A stretch of 64,000 nucleotides of DNA from Amycolatopsis albispora (GTDB lineage: Bacteria > Actinomycetota > Actinomycetes > Mycobacteriales > Pseudonocardiaceae). Shown in pieces: positions 29,082 to 37,621 of the stretch. The translations under genes and the position numbers were made by a program. Position 1 is the stretch's first letter. The number at the start of each line of letters is the position of its first letter. The notes under the pieces were generated by a model. It had not been told where the DNA came from. It saw only the letters and a program-made list of their open reading frames with translations, and did not search any database. Location: assembly GCF_003312875.1 (NCBI RefSeq), contig NZ_CP015163.1:4774001-4838000 (forward strand), written 5' to 3'.

Positions 29082-29633
29082 CTACTTCCTGGCTCCGGCC
29101 ACACCGTTGGCATCGAGTTCGGCGAGGAACCTGTCGACCGTCCCGCGGCGGCGCGCTTCTTCTTCCAGCGACTCACCGACGATCCGGCTGGCCAGCTCGA
29201 CCGCGTTGCGGCCGAGTTCGGACCGCAGCTCGGCGATGATCTGCGCCTTCTGCGCCTGCAGCTGGGCTTCGCCCTGCTGCACGATCCGCCGCTGCTCGGC
29301 TTCGGCTTCGGCCCGCAGCTCCGCCTTGATCTGCTCGGCTTCGAGCCGGGCGTCGTCGCGGATCTTCGCGGCCTCGGACCGGGCTTCGGCCAGCTGCGCC
29401 TTGTACTGCTCGAGCGCCTCTTCGGCTTCGGCCTGGGCCTTTTCCGCCTTCTCGATCCCGCCCTCGATCTTCGCCGTCCGCTCTTCGTAGAGCTTTTCGA
29501 AGCGGGGCACCGCGTACTTGCGGAGCAGGAACAGCAGGATCAGGAACGCGATGAGGCCGAGAATGATCTCCGACGGGTGCGGAATGATCGGGTTCGGCCC
29601 TTCCGCGGCCAACACCATCTGAGTGTTCAGCAC
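29082..29633 (-). CDS. atpF: ATP synthase F0 b subunit
   Basis: A 183-residue peripheral-stalk protein: a short N-terminal lead, one membrane helix (IILGLIAFLILLFLLRKYAVP) and a long charged coiled coil rich in Ala, Glu, Arg and Gln (residues about 50-160). The ATG at 29633 was chosen from the family start. It lies between atpE and atpH. Confidence 0.95.
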   Translation of the reverse strand: MLNTQMVLAAEGPNPIIPHPSEIILGLIAFLILLFLLRKYAVPRFEKLYEERTAKIEGGIEKAEKAQAEAEEALEQYKAQLAEARSEAAKIRDDARLEAEQIKAELRAEAEAEQRRIVQQGEAQLQAQKAQIIAELRSELGRNAVELASRIVGESLEEEARRRGTVDRFLAELDANGVAGARK

Positions 29634-29664
29634 AGCGTCTCCTTACTCTGAGAAGGAGGCGAGA

Positions 29665-29976
<312 letters not shown>

Positions 29977-29980
29977 TTAT

Positions 29981-30775
29981 TCAGTGGTCGGCGGACAGCG
30001 CCGCGCCGATGTAGTTGGCCGACAGCAGGGCGAAGATGTACGCCTGCAGGACCTGGATCAGGGCTTCCAGGAAGGTCATGGCGATGGCCATGCCGAACCC
30101 GAAGACCGAGAACACCGGGAAGATCCCACCGCCCGCTTCGAGCAGCAGGTACTCGCCACCGAGAGTGAAGACCAGCAGCAGCAGGTGGCCGGAGAACATG
30201 GCCGCGAAAACTCGGAGGGCCAGGGTGGCCGGCTGCAGGATGAACTTCGAGAAGAACTCGATCGGGATCAGCAGCGGCAGCACGAAGCCCGGGGCCCCTG
30301 GCGGGATCAGCTGGTTCTTCATGTACCCGGCGAACCCGTGGCGCTTGATGCCCACGTAGTTGTAGATCGGGTAGACGATGAGAACCGAGATCGCCAGCGG
30401 GAAGCCGAAGTGGGCCATCGTCGGGAACTGCACCACCGGGATGATCCCGAAGATGTTGTTCACCAGGATGAAGGTGAAGATCGACAGGATCAGCGGCACG
30501 AACGGCCGGAAGTCCTTGGAACCGATCTGCTCGCGGGCGATGTTGTTCCGGCCGAAGTCGTAGACCGACTCGGCGATGAACTGGGCCTTGCCCGGAACGA
30601 TCTTCAGCTTCCGCGAGGAGATCAGGAAGAACGCCGCGATGATGATCACCGAAAGGATGACCAGCAGCATCGGCTTGGTGAGAAAAGTGCCCTCGCCGAA
30701 GATCGGGCCGAGGTCGAAGTCCTTCGCACCCGGGGCGACGAACTCGCCACCCTCGGCTAGTACCAGCGCGCCCAA
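29981..30775 (-). CDS. atpB: ATP synthase F0 a subunit, TTG start
   Basis: A 264-residue membrane subunit forming the proton half-channels. The essential Arg is in LALRVFAAMFSGHLL, in the usual fourth helix. The only good start is TTG at 30775 (LGALVLAEGG), 5 nt after a strong GGAAGGAG ribosome-binding site; an in-frame ATG is not available near it. First F0 gene after atpI, from which it is separated by 331 bp. Confidence 0.95.
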   Translation of the reverse strand: MGALVLAEGGEFVAPGAKDFDLGPIFGEGTFLTKPMLLVILSVIIIAAFFLISSRKLKIVPGKAQFIAESVYDFGRNNIAREQIGSKDFRPFVPLILSIFTFILVNNIFGIIPVVQFPTMAHFGFPLAISVLIVYPIYNYVGIKRHGFAGYMKNQLIPPGAPGFVLPLLIPIEFFSKFILQPATLALRVFAAMFSGHLLLLVFTLGGEYLLLEAGGGIFPVFSVFGFGMAIAMTFLEALIQVLQAYIFALLSANYIGAALSADH

Positions 30776-31106
30776 CTGGGCTCCTTCCGGTTCTCCCGGC
30801 CGGCGTTCACTCCGCCGGGGGAATCGTCACGATCTGGACTTAACGTACCCGACACGGATCGGGCACCCGGAGGCGGATACCACTGTGGGTAGACCAGGGC
30901 CTGACTTCCCGGGATGGGCCAGCCGGACGCGGTGGGCAGAGGGCGATCCGACTGGTTCGCCTCTTCGCGTTCCGGGGCCTTGACCCGGGAGAACGGCCTG
31001 AGCGCCGCCTCCATGCGCGGACGATACCAGCCGGTAAAACCGTGCCGTACGCCCGTACTCCTAAGCGCCCGTCACGGTGCTGATCAGGGCGTTCCCGACC
31101 GGGTGA
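30776..31106 (-). other. Gap between atpI and atpB
   Basis: 331 bp without a convincing gene. It must hold the atpB ribosome-binding site (GGAAGGAG at its left end) and perhaps a second atp promoter; TACGTT on the minus strand (30842-30847) is -10-like, but no matching -35 box is seen. Two TGATCA palindromes at 31081-31086 and 31104-31109 flank the atpI stop codon. Confidence 0.4.
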
Positions 31107-31568
31107 TCAGGCGGGGATGATCGTCGGGATCTTGGTGCGCCGGAAGGCGCGCATCTCGGCCACCGCGGCGATCAGGATGACCGCGATCATGGTGATGCCG
31201 ACCGACAGTTCGTGCAGATAGGTGACGTAACGCAGGGCGAACATCACCCCGAAGAGGATGAACAGCTTCACCGCGTAACCACCCAGCGCGACCACCAGCA
31301 CGAAGCTCGGCGGCAGGTACGCGGTCTTGCGCATCATCAGGATGGTGCCGACCGCGGACAGCAGCGCGATGATGCCGCCGACCAGCGCGCTGACCAGGCC
31401 TGGCAGACCCTGCCAGATGGTCGCGGTGACCACCGCGACGGCCACCACCGCACCGCCGGCGATCAGCATGTCCCGCTGCATCGCCGCGGCCAGCTTGAGC
31501 ACGGATTCGGCGTGCGGATCCGGCTTCTCGGCGGCGGTCTCCGGCTCGGTCGTTTCGGCGTCGCTCAC
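31107..31568 (-). CDS. atpI: AtpI-like F0F1 assembly protein
   Basis: A 153-residue small membrane protein with four predicted helices (MLIAGGAVVAVAVVTATIW, LPGLVSALVGGIIALLSAVG, FVLVVALGGYAVKLFILFGVM and ITMIAVILIAAVAEM) and an acidic N-terminus. Position immediately before atpB and the helix pattern identify it as the AtpI/Rv1303-like protein, which helps assembly of the c-ring or Mg uptake. The start is the GTG at 31568. Confidence 0.85.
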   Translation of the reverse strand: MSDAETTEPETAAEKPDPHAESVLKLAAAMQRDMLIAGGAVVAVAVVTATIWQGLPGLVSALVGGIIALLSAVGTILMMRKTAYLPPSFVLVVALGGYAVKLFILFGVMFALRYVTYLHELSVGITMIAVILIAAVAEMRAFRRTKIPTIIPA

Positions 31569-31664
31569 CCCCGCAGTGTAGAACCGGCCGGAACCGGCCC
31601 GTCGCGAGTGGTCACGATCGCGCTTTTCACCCACTGTTCACCCGCCCGCCGCCGCGGGGGCCCG

Positions 31665-31721
31665 GTGTCACGAATGTGGCTTTCGAGACGTTTGGCGTCC
31701 CGAAAGCCACATTCGTGACAC
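31665..31721. repeat. Long palindromic repeat, copy 3
   Basis: 26-bp arms (31665-31690 and 31696-31721) with one A-C mismatch around the loop TTTGG; same core ACGAATGTGGCTTTCG. It lies between wecA and atpI, which are both on the minus strand, so here it separates tandem genes rather than convergent ones. Confidence 0.95.
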
Positions 31722-31753
31722 CCGGGCGGGGTCGCCAGACGCGCGGCGAGTCG

Positions 31754-32905
31754 CTAGACGCGTTGCTTCGAGCGCAGGCGCGGGATCGCCGAGACCAGGA
31801 TGGCCAGCAGCAGGCCCGCGCCGACGAGCCAGAAGACCGCGGCCGTGTCGAACAGGGTCACCGAGACCACCCCGAAGGCGAGCACACCCGCCCACAGGTA
31901 GATGAGCATGACCGCGCGGCGCTGCGAGTGGCCGATCTCCAGCAGCCGGTGGTGCAGGTGCATCTTGTCCGCGGCGAACGGGCTTTCGCCGCGACGCGTG
32001 CGGCGCACCACGGCGAGCAGCAGGTCCAGCAGCGGCACGAACAACACCGCCGCCACCACCAGCAGCGGCGCCAGCAGCGCCAGCGTGTCGGTCGGGTCCA
32101 CCTGCGAGTACGGGATCTTGCCCGAGGCCGACGTACTGGCGGCCGCCAGCATCAGCCCGATCAGCATCGAGCCGGAGTCGCCCATGAAGATCTTCGCGGG
32201 CTGGAAGTTGTGCGGCAGGAACCCGAGGCACGCCCCGGCCAGCGCGGCGGCGATCAGCGCGGGCGGGTAGCTGCCCACGTCCCCACCGGTGTCGTGCAGC
32301 ACGCCGAGCGAGAAGGCGCAGGTGGCCGCGGCGGCGATGAAACCGAGCCCGGCGGCCAGCCCGTCGAGCCCGTCGACGAAGTTCATCGCGTTGATCATCA
32401 GCACCACCAGGAACACGGCGAGCAACCCGCCCTGGTTCTTGTCCAGCACCAGCACCGAGCCGAGCCCGTCGCCCTCACCCCACGGCACCCAGAACGAGAC
32501 CCACTGCAACCCGAACAGCACCAGCAGCCCGGCGCACATCACCTGGCCGGCCAGCTTGGTCCAGGCGTCCAGCTCGATCCGGTCGTCGAGCGCGCCGATC
32601 AGCACGATCAGCCCGCCGCCGATCAGCACGCCGACCGGGTCCAGCGAGTACTCGAAGGCCCGCCGCAGCACCGGCAGCTGGTGCGCCAGCGCCATGCCGC
32701 CGACCACGCCGAAGTACATCGCCAGCCCGCCCATCCGCGGGATCGGGATGACGTGCACGTCGCGGGCGCGTGGATTGGCCACCGCGCCGATCTTGATCGC
32801 GAACCGGCGCACCAGGCCGGTCAGCAGGAAGGTCAGCGCCGCCGCGGTGAGCCCGACGAGCAGGTACTCGCGGATCGGCAGGCCTTGGGTGATCGTGGGG
32901 GGCAC
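31754..32905 (-). CDS. wecA: Undecaprenyl-phosphate GlcNAc-1-phosphate transferase-like protein
   Basis: A 383-residue MraY/WecA-family membrane enzyme that transfers a sugar-1-phosphate (GlcNAc-1-P in WecA) to a polyprenyl phosphate to start cell-surface glycan synthesis. About eleven helices; family motifs are PIPRMGGLAMY, LIGALDDRIELD, MNFVDGLDGLAAG, FMGDSGSMLIG and HLHHRLLEIGHS. In mycobacteria the gene in this place (Rv1302) starts arabinogalactan linker synthesis; the same role is likely. The start is the GTG at 32905, 12 nt after tsaC. Confidence 0.92.
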   Translation of the reverse strand: MPPTITQGLPIREYLLVGLTAAALTFLLTGLVRRFAIKIGAVANPRARDVHVIPIPRMGGLAMYFGVVGGMALAHQLPVLRRAFEYSLDPVGVLIGGGLIVLIGALDDRIELDAWTKLAGQVMCAGLLVLFGLQWVSFWVPWGEGDGLGSVLVLDKNQGGLLAVFLVVLMINAMNFVDGLDGLAAGLGFIAAAATCAFSLGVLHDTGGDVGSYPPALIAAALAGACLGFLPHNFQPAKIFMGDSGSMLIGLMLAAASTSASGKIPYSQVDPTDTLALLAPLLVVAAVLFVPLLDLLLAVVRRTRRGESPFAADKMHLHHRLLEIGHSQRRAVMLIYLWAGVLAFGVVSVTLFDTAAVFWLVGAGLLLAILVSAIPRLRSKQRV

Positions 32906-32916
32906 GGGGAGGTCTC

Positions 32917-33570
32917 TCAGGTTCGGGAAGTCGACACGGGGACGCCGAGCACTTCGGACACCGCGTCCACGCGCACCGCGCCCTCGCGCAGCACCACCGG
33001 CTGGTCGCCGGTGAGGTCGACGATGGTCGACGGCACGGGGTCGCCGCTGGGCCCGCCGTCGAGGTAGACCGCCACCGAATCACCGAGCTGGTCCTTGGCC
33101 TCCTGCGCGGTGGCCGCGGGCGGCTGGCCGGAGACGTTGGCGCTGGAGACCGCCATCGGCCCGACCTCGCGCAGCAGTTCCAGCGCCACCGGGTGCAGCG
33201 GCATGCGCAGCATGACCGTGCCGCGGGTGGTGCCGAGATCCCAGCGCAGGCTCGGCGCGTGCGGGAGCACAATGGACAGATCGCCCGGCCAGAACGCCTC
33301 GATCAGCGCCCGGCCCTGTGGTGGCACGCCGAGTACCAGACCGTCCACAGTGGACCAGGAGCCGACCAGCACGCCGACCGGCATGTCCGGGCCGCGGTTC
33401 TTCGCCCGCAGCAGGGACTGCACGGCGGCGGCGTCGAAGGCGTCCGCGCCGATGCCGTAGACCGTGTCGGTCGGCAGCACCACCAGCCTGCTCGAGCGGA
33501 CCGCGCCGGCCGCCGCGGTCAGTCCGTCGGCTCGGGAATCGGGTTGGCTGCAGTCATACACCGCGCTCAT
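32917..33570 (-). CDS. tsaC: L-threonylcarbamoyladenylate synthase (Sua5/YrdC/TsaC)
   Basis: A 217-residue YrdC-domain enzyme that makes threonylcarbamoyl-AMP from Thr, bicarbonate and ATP for the t6A modification of tRNA. Motifs include VVLPTDTVYGIGADAF, LLRAKNRGPDMPVGVLV, FWPGDLSIVLPHA, TVMLRMPLHPVALELL and SSANVSGQPPAATA. It lacks the extra Sua5 domain, so it is the short TsaC-like form. The start is the ATG at 33570. Confidence 0.93.
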   Translation of the reverse strand: MSAVYDCSQPDSRADGLTAAAGAVRSSRLVVLPTDTVYGIGADAFDAAAVQSLLRAKNRGPDMPVGVLVGSWSTVDGLVLGVPPQGRALIEAFWPGDLSIVLPHAPSLRWDLGTTRGTVMLRMPLHPVALELLREVGPMAVSSANVSGQPPAATAQEAKDQLGDSVAVYLDGGPSGDPVPSTIVDLTGDQPVVLREGAVRVDAVSEVLGVPVSTSRT

Positions 33571-33676
33571 GCCCCGCAGCCTACTGCGCCCGCTCAGTCA
33601 CCGAACGGCGCCTACGTCGTGCCCGGCGGGCAGCGGAACCGCCGGCCGTGGGCACCGAACAAGGCCGGAGAAATCC

Positions 33677-34540
33677 CTAACCGCGGCGGGCGGTGGTGAA
33701 CCTGGGACGGCCGGTGAGGTCGGGATGGCAGCGGACGTCGGTGAGCACGCGGCGCGCGGCGATCAGTTCGGGCACCACCGTGCCGTGGGTGTCGTCGTGT
33801 TCGATGGCCAGGCCGCCGGTCGGCTTGAGCAGGCGGGCGCCCGCGGCCACCGCGTACCGGATCACCTCGAGCCCGCCCTCCTGCGCGAAAACCGCCTGCG
33901 GCGGGTCGAAGTCGGCGACCTCCGGCGGCACCTCGGTGCTCGGCGGCACGTACGGCGGGTTGCACAGCACCAAGTCGACCAGGCCGTCCAGCTCGGCGAA
34001 CATGCTGCCGTCGGCGATGTCCCCCGAGTACAACCTGATCGCGGTGTCCCCGGCGGCCGCCCTGGCTTCGGCGTTGTGCCGCGCCCAGGCCAGCGCCTGC
34101 GGATCGATGTCCACCGCGTAGACCACCGCGTCCGGCCGCTCGTGTGCGACGGCCAGCGCGAGCGCGCCCGAGCCGGTGCACAGGTCGACCACCACCGGGT
34201 ACTCGCGGCCCTCGATCACCGACAGGCCCCATTCGAGCAGCAGCTCGGTCTCCGGCCGTGGCACAAAAACCCCGGCGCCGACGTCCACGGTGATCCGGCC
34301 CATCGGCGCCCAGCCGGTCAGGTGCTGCAGCGGCACGCGCTTGGCGCGCTGGTGCACCAGCTGGCCGATGGCCTCCACCACCGGCTGGTCGACCAGCGGC
34401 ACGAGCGGCAGTCGCGAGCGCTCCACGCCCAGCACGTGCGACGCGATCAGCTCGGCGTCCGTGCGCGGGGACGCGACCCCGGCGCGTTCGAGGATCCTCG
34501 TCGCTTCGATGATCGCCAGCCGGAGTGGTTGCCGCTTCAC
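33677..34540 (-). CDS. prmC: Peptide chain release factor N5-glutamine methyltransferase
   Basis: A 287-residue SAM-dependent methyltransferase that methylates the Gln of the GGQ motif of release factors; its target RF1 is encoded at 37622-38689. The SAM motif is VVVDLCTGSGALALAVA and the catalytic motif LVLCNPPYVPPS. The N-terminal helical domain (residues about 1-85) and GVFVPRPETELLLEWG are as expected. The start is the GTG at 34540. Confidence 0.94.
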   Translation of the reverse strand: MKRQPLRLAIIEATRILERAGVASPRTDAELIASHVLGVERSRLPLVPLVDQPVVEAIGQLVHQRAKRVPLQHLTGWAPMGRITVDVGAGVFVPRPETELLLEWGLSVIEGREYPVVVDLCTGSGALALAVAHERPDAVVYAVDIDPQALAWARHNAEARAAAGDTAIRLYSGDIADGSMFAELDGLVDLVLCNPPYVPPSTEVPPEVADFDPPQAVFAQEGGLEVIRYAVAAGARLLKPTGGLAIEHDDTHGTVVPELIAARRVLTDVRCHPDLTGRPRFTTARRG

Positions 34541-34553
34541 ACGCGCCAGCCTG

Positions 34554-34898
34554 TCACACGCCGGGCAGATAACCGGCGAGCGCACCGCGGTTGCGGCGCA
34601 GTGTGTCGATCCGCTCATCCATTTCGGCGAGTTCCGCGCGCAGCGTGCGCACCAGGCTCGGGCAGAGGTCGAGCCGGCCGAGGTTCTCGATCGTGCAGGG
34701 CAGCACCTCGCGGATCACCTCGGTGGACAGGCCGAGGCCGAGCAGCTGCCGGATGTGCCGCACGGTGCCCACCGAATCCTCGCCGTACCGGCGGTAGCCC
34801 TTCGCGTCGCGCCGCGCGGTGAGCAGGCCCTGCTGCTCGTAGTAACGCAGCATCCGCTGGCTGACCCCGGTGCGGGCCGACAGTTCACCGATCAGCAT
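34554..34898 (-). CDS. MerR-family transcriptional regulator
   Basis: A 114-residue MerR-type regulator: winged helix LIGELSARTGVSQRMLRYYEQQGLL, wing AKGYRRYGEDSVGTVRHIRQLLGLGLS, then a short dimerisation helix with two Cys residues (LPCTIENLGRLDLCPSL) that could sense a thiol-reactive compound or metal. The ATG at 34898 is used, with GGTGG about 6 nt upstream. It faces the hydrolase gene across a 58-bp region with a MerR-type promoter and probably controls that operon and itself. Confidence 0.88.
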   Translation of the reverse strand: MLIGELSARTGVSQRMLRYYEQQGLLTARRDAKGYRRYGEDSVGTVRHIRQLLGLGLSTEVIREVLPCTIENLGRLDLCPSLVRTLRAELAEMDERIDTLRRNRGALAGYLPGV

Positions 34899-34918
34899 GA
34901 GATCCACCCCACGTGAGC

Positions 34919-34950
34919 TTGCCCCTGACATCGATGTGAGTGCTTAACGT
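34919..34950 (+). promoter_or_regulatory. Candidate MerR-type promoter with 20-bp spacer
   Basis: TTGCCC (34919-34924) and TAACGT (34945-34950) are separated by 20 bp, the long spacer that MerR regulators untwist. The spacer is centred on the palindrome ACATCGATGT. The -10 box ends 6 bp before the ATG at 34957, so the mRNA would be leaderless. Confidence 0.5.
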
Positions 34951-34956
34951 CGCCGC

Positions 34957-35730
34957 ATGGCTGAACATTTCGCGCACCTGGTCCGCGGTTCCGGGCCCGG
35001 CCTGCTGCTCGCGCACGGCGGTGGCGGCGGCATCGAAGGCAACTACGGCATGATCGTCGACGACCTCGCCCGGACGCACACCGTCGTCGGGCCCGACTAC
35101 CCCGGCTCAGGAGCCACCCCGCGCAGCGAAACCCCGCTCGACCTGACCGCGGTGGCGGACGAGGTGGTCCGCGTCGCGGTGGACGCGGGCGTCGAGCGGT
35201 TCGCCGTTCTCGGTTATTCGCTCGGCACCGCGGTCGCCGTGCGGGCCGCGACCCGGCACCCGGACCGGGTCACCGGGCTGATCCTGACCTCCGGCTTCAG
35301 CCATCCCGACAACCGGCTGCGCCTGGCCGCCGACGTCTGGCAGGCGCTGCTGGCGCAGGGCGACCGGCGGTTGCTGGCGAAGTACCTGCTGCTGATGGGC
35401 AGTGGCGAGCGGGCGGTGAACGCGCTGAGCGAAGCCGAACTGGAGGCGGCGCTCGACGGGCTCGCGGACTTCATCCCGGCGGGCAGCCCGGAGCACGTCG
35501 ACCTGGTCGCGTCGGTGGACACCCGCGACGAACTGGCCCGGATCTCCGTGCCCACGCTGGTGATCGCCACGCTCGCGGACGGGCTGGTGCCGCCTTCGCT
35601 GTCGGCCGCGCTCGCCGCCGGAATTCCCGGTGCGCGGTACACCGAAATCGACGCGGGCCACAACATCGGCGCCGAAGCGCGTGAAGAATGGTTGAATTCG
35701 ATCCAGCAGTTCCTCTCCGAGATTGGCTGA
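34957..35730 (+). CDS. Alpha/beta hydrolase
   Basis: A 257-residue alpha/beta-fold hydrolase: oxyanion region LLAHGGGGGIEGNYG, nucleophile elbow VLGYSLGTAVAV (Ser), the acid probably in ATLADGLVPP, and the catalytic His in IDAGHNIGAEA. Substrate unknown. First gene of a two-gene unit with the LLM oxidoreductase 2 nt downstream, under the divergent MerR regulator, which suggests inducible breakdown of a small molecule. Confidence 0.87.
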   Translation: MAEHFAHLVRGSGPGLLLAHGGGGGIEGNYGMIVDDLARTHTVVGPDYPGSGATPRSETPLDLTAVADEVVRVAVDAGVERFAVLGYSLGTAVAVRAATRHPDRVTGLILTSGFSHPDNRLRLAADVWQALLAQGDRRLLAKYLLLMGSGERAVNALSEAELEAALDGLADFIPAGSPEHVDLVASVDTRDELARISVPTLVIATLADGLVPPSLSAALAAGIPGARYTEIDAGHNIGAEAREEWLNSIQQFLSEIG

Positions 35731-35732
35731 CC

Positions 35733-36548
35733 ATGGACCTGCAAGTTGTGCTGCCGAACGAATCGCCGGAAATGCCGGCGGACCGCCCGGCCCAGATCGC
35801 CGTGGCCGCCGAGGAACTCGGTTACCACACGGCCTGGCTGCCCGATCACGTGCTGCCGCCGGAGGAATACGGCAGCTTTTACGGCGGCGTTTACGAACCG
35901 CTGATCACGCTGTCCGGCATCGCCGCGCGGACCAGCCGCATCCGGCTCGGCACCTCGGTGCTGGTGCTGCCGTTGCGTGACCCGTTCTCGCTGGCCAAGC
36001 AGGTCGCCACGCTGGACAGGCTGTCCGGCGAACGGCTCACGCTCGGACTGGGCGTCGGCTGGGACAAGAAGGAATTCGAAAACGTCGGCTCGGATTTCCG
36101 CACCCGCGGTGCGCGGACCGACGAAGCCATCGACCTGATGCGTGCGTTGTTCGCCGGCCAGCGTTCTTTTGACGGCAAGTACTACGGATTCGACGGCGGG
36201 GTTTTCGAACCGCGACCGCGGGGAAATGTCCGCCTGATGGTCGGCGGGATCAGCGATGCCGCGCTGCGCCGGGCCACCAGGGTGGCGGACGAATGGCAGA
36301 GCGTGGCTGCCGACCCGGCCGAATTCGCCGCGCAGGTCGCGCGACTGCGCACCTTCGCGGACCGCCCCATCCGCGTCGGCACGCGGATTTCCTGGGACGG
36401 CCTCGAATCGACCACTTCGCTGGCCCGCGCCCTCTCGGACGCGGGCGCCGAATTCCTCGCCGTCTGGTTCGGCGAGGACAACGGTTACGAAGACCGCATG
36501 GCCGCCTTCCTCGACGCCATGCGCCCTGCGTTACGCCTTTCCGACTGA
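35733..36548 (+). CDS. LLM-class F420-dependent oxidoreductase
   Basis: A 271-residue luciferase-like TIM-barrel protein. Features typical of F420-dependent members are LGYHTAWLPDHVLPPEEYG, RIRLGTSVLVLPLRDPFSLAKQVATLDRLSGERLTLGLGVGW and VRLMVGGISDAALRRA. The substrate is unknown. It starts with the ATG 2 nt after the hydrolase stop, so the two are co-translated. A long palindrome follows the stop. Confidence 0.9.
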   Translation: MDLQVVLPNESPEMPADRPAQIAVAAEELGYHTAWLPDHVLPPEEYGSFYGGVYEPLITLSGIAARTSRIRLGTSVLVLPLRDPFSLAKQVATLDRLSGERLTLGLGVGWDKKEFENVGSDFRTRGARTDEAIDLMRALFAGQRSFDGKYYGFDGGVFEPRPRGNVRLMVGGISDAALRRATRVADEWQSVAADPAEFAAQVARLRTFADRPIRVGTRISWDGLESTTSLARALSDAGAEFLAVWFGEDNGYEDRMAAFLDAMRPALRLSD

Positions 36549-36602
36549 GGGCATGGACCCGTCTCCGCTGGGCATCCTGAAGTCCTGACCCCTCCTGGCT
36601 GG

Positions 36603-36657
36603 TGTCACGAATGTGGCTTTCGAGACGCCAAACGTCTCGAAAGCCACATTCGTGACA
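36603..36657. repeat. Long palindromic repeat, copy 4
   Basis: Perfect 25-bp arms (36603-36627 and 36633-36657) around the loop CCAAA. The arms are identical in sequence to those of copy 1 (23039-23093); only the loop differs. Lies between convergent genes. Confidence 0.95.
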
Positions 36658-36681
36658 TGCACCCGCCCTGCGCTCGCCGCG

Positions 36682-37569
36682 CTAGCAACTGCTTTCGGTC
36701 GGGATGGGGGCGGCGGGATCGAAGTGCTCGGGCGGGCGCTTGCCGTCCGGGGTGCCGTATCTCGGCTCGCTGTAGCTGGGCGCCAGCAGGCCCTGGTTCG
36801 CGGGACCGCAGGCGATCGAGTAGCTGTACCCCACCCCGGACGGCTTGTCGAGGCCAAGATCCTTCTTGTACCACTCCCCGCCGTCCCGGTAGACGAACTC
36901 CAGGTCCCACCGGGTGCTGGCGACCACGTCCAGCGGCGTGGTCGCCCGGCCGGGGTCGTCGATGTCGAAGGCGTAGGCGAACACCAGGTTCGTCTTGATC
37001 AGCAGTTCGCCCTTCCGCGCGCCCGGTTCGACACGGACGGTCCCGTCTGCCTTCGGCCCGGCGGGCAGCAGCTGGAAGCCCGGCGCGAGCTTGGTGGCGT
37101 AGCTGTCCGGCCAGGTCGCGGGTGAGCTCAGCTCGGAGCGCAGTGATTCGCGCGCGCTGGGCGCCAGCGGGGCGAGCAGCGGCTCGATGTCCCCGCCGCC
37201 CAGCACGGTGCGGTTCACCCGGCCCGCGACCAGGAACTCCTTCACCTTGGCCAGTGCGACCCCGACCTGCTTGGCCGAGAAGTCACCGGTGGCCACGGGT
37301 TCCGGCAGCCGGATGGCCGCCTCGCCCTCGGCCCAGTCCTGCGCCGGGGTGCCCAGGAACGGCTGGTTCTTGTCCAGCGACCACATCGCCTGCGCGAGAT
37401 CGGCGTCCGCACCGGCCGGGCGCTCGTCCTGGGCGGCCCGCGCGAAGTAGATGCCCGCCCCGGCGGCGGCCAGCACCACCACCGCCAGCACGACCAGCCA
37501 CGCCTTGCCGCGCCGCCGCGGCGGCCCGTTTTCCGGCAGGATGGTCCGGCCGTACTGATCCGTCTGCAT
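36682..37569 (-). CDS. Single-pass membrane protein of unknown function
   Basis: A 295-residue protein with a short cytoplasmic N-terminus (MQTDQYGRTILPENGPPRRR), one membrane helix (AWLVVLAVVVLAAAGAGIYFA) and an extracytoplasmic domain of about 245 residues. The domain has a helical part (DFSAKQVGVALAKVKEFLVAGRVN) and a beta-rich part (RWDLEFVYRDGGEWYKKDLG) and ends in a Pro-rich tail with a terminal Cys. Not recognised. The ATG at 37569 follows GGGGGA. It lies just downstream of prfA, within an otherwise conserved gene block. Confidence 0.72.
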   Translation of the reverse strand: MQTDQYGRTILPENGPPRRRGKAWLVVLAVVVLAAAGAGIYFARAAQDERPAGADADLAQAMWSLDKNQPFLGTPAQDWAEGEAAIRLPEPVATGDFSAKQVGVALAKVKEFLVAGRVNRTVLGGGDIEPLLAPLAPSARESLRSELSSPATWPDSYATKLAPGFQLLPAGPKADGTVRVEPGARKGELLIKTNLVFAYAFDIDDPGRATTPLDVVASTRWDLEFVYRDGGEWYKKDLGLDKPSGVGYSYSIACGPANQGLLAPSYSEPRYGTPDGKRPPEHFDPAAPIPTESSC

Positions 37570-37621
37570 TTGTCCCCCTGTGCCGAGTTCGCACTCTTGA
37601 TCGGCGGTCAGGGGCGAATCG

